From positions 1 to 6,301 of the forward strand of contig JAUYES010000061.1 of the NCBI GenBank assembly GCA_030691225.1: a DNA stretch of 6,301 nucleotides, read 5' to 3'. Positions 6,277-6,301 of the stretch are shown here, in pieces. A program made the position numbers and the translations under genes. Positions within the stretch are counted from its first letter, which is position 1. The number at the start of each line of letters is the position of its first letter. The DNA comes from Holophaga sp. Lineage in GTDB: Bacteria > Acidobacteriota > Holophagae > Holophagales > Holophagaceae. The notes beneath the pieces were generated by a model. The model saw only the letters and a list, made by a program, of their open reading frames with translations. It was not told the DNA's origin and did not search any database.

Positions 6277-6301
6277 ATGAAGTTCCTCGCCGTTGTTATC
6301 G
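6277..6301 (+). CDS. Start of a gene running off the right edge, probably an exported protein
   Basis: Only eight codons are in the window, reading MKFLAVVI. A lysine at position 2 followed by a hydrophobic run is how signal peptides and membrane anchors begin. GGGAGG with a five-base spacer supports the start; an in-frame ATG at 6226 lacks such a site. Nothing can be said about function. The call is tentative because so little is visible. Confidence 0.5.

Noticed and set aside
5960..6280. 106-codon plus-strand open frame
   Set aside because: Low-complexity Arg/Cys/Ser/Pro translation, no ribosome site, and it overlaps the better start at 6277 in another frame.
1..6301. Mobile element, CRISPR, tRNA or phage-like content
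   Set aside because: No transposase or integrase motifs, terminal inverted repeats, spaced repeats or cloverleaf sequences were seen on either strand.

Overview
The window looks like chromosomal DNA from a Gram-negative bacterium of moderate G+C content. An outer-membrane TonB-dependent receptor gene implies an outer membrane, and every well-supported gene has a strong AAGGAG/GGAGG-type ribosome binding site. The receptor's N-terminal wording (LLNTPITTASKKAE, DYDRRTV, EGWNNNHILLLVDG) recalls receptors I associate with Acidobacteriota of the Holophaga/Geothrix type. That placement is from memory and is only a suggestion.

Layout: (1) Positions 1-1689, minus strand: the first 563 residues of a TonB-dependent receptor that runs off the left edge. 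(2) 1690-2131: a divergent regulatory region. Its left part is AT-rich. Its right part holds a short ORF (1921-2022) encoding a Phe/Tyr-rich leader peptide ([11 protein letters not shown]), several mutually exclusive hairpins, and a hairpin that would bury the next gene's ribosome binding site. (3) 2132-4159, plus strand: one 675-residue protein that joins chorismate mutase (AroQ class), prephenate dehydratase with its ACT domain, and a type I-beta DAHP synthase. (4) 4153-5361, plus strand: a class I aminotransferase overlapping the previous gene by 7 nt. (5) 5363-5797, minus strand: a small secreted protein of unknown function, convergent with the aminotransferase. (6) 5798-6276: no convincing gene; it holds a sigma-54-like promoter candidate and a short tandem repeat. 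(7) 6277 to the right edge, plus strand: the first eight codons of another gene.

The central region reads as a compact phenylalanine-synthesis module. The fusion protein carries the first committed step of the shikimate pathway (DAHP synthase) and the two steps from chorismate to phenylpyruvate. The aminotransferase can supply the last step to Phe, and possibly Tyr. The ACT domain between the dehydratase and the synthase could let Phe inhibit both ends of the pathway. The leader ORF would add control by the supply of charged tRNA-Phe and tRNA-Tyr. The three-enzyme fusion and its aromatic leader are the main points of interest here. The receptor and the small secreted protein have no obvious link to this module.
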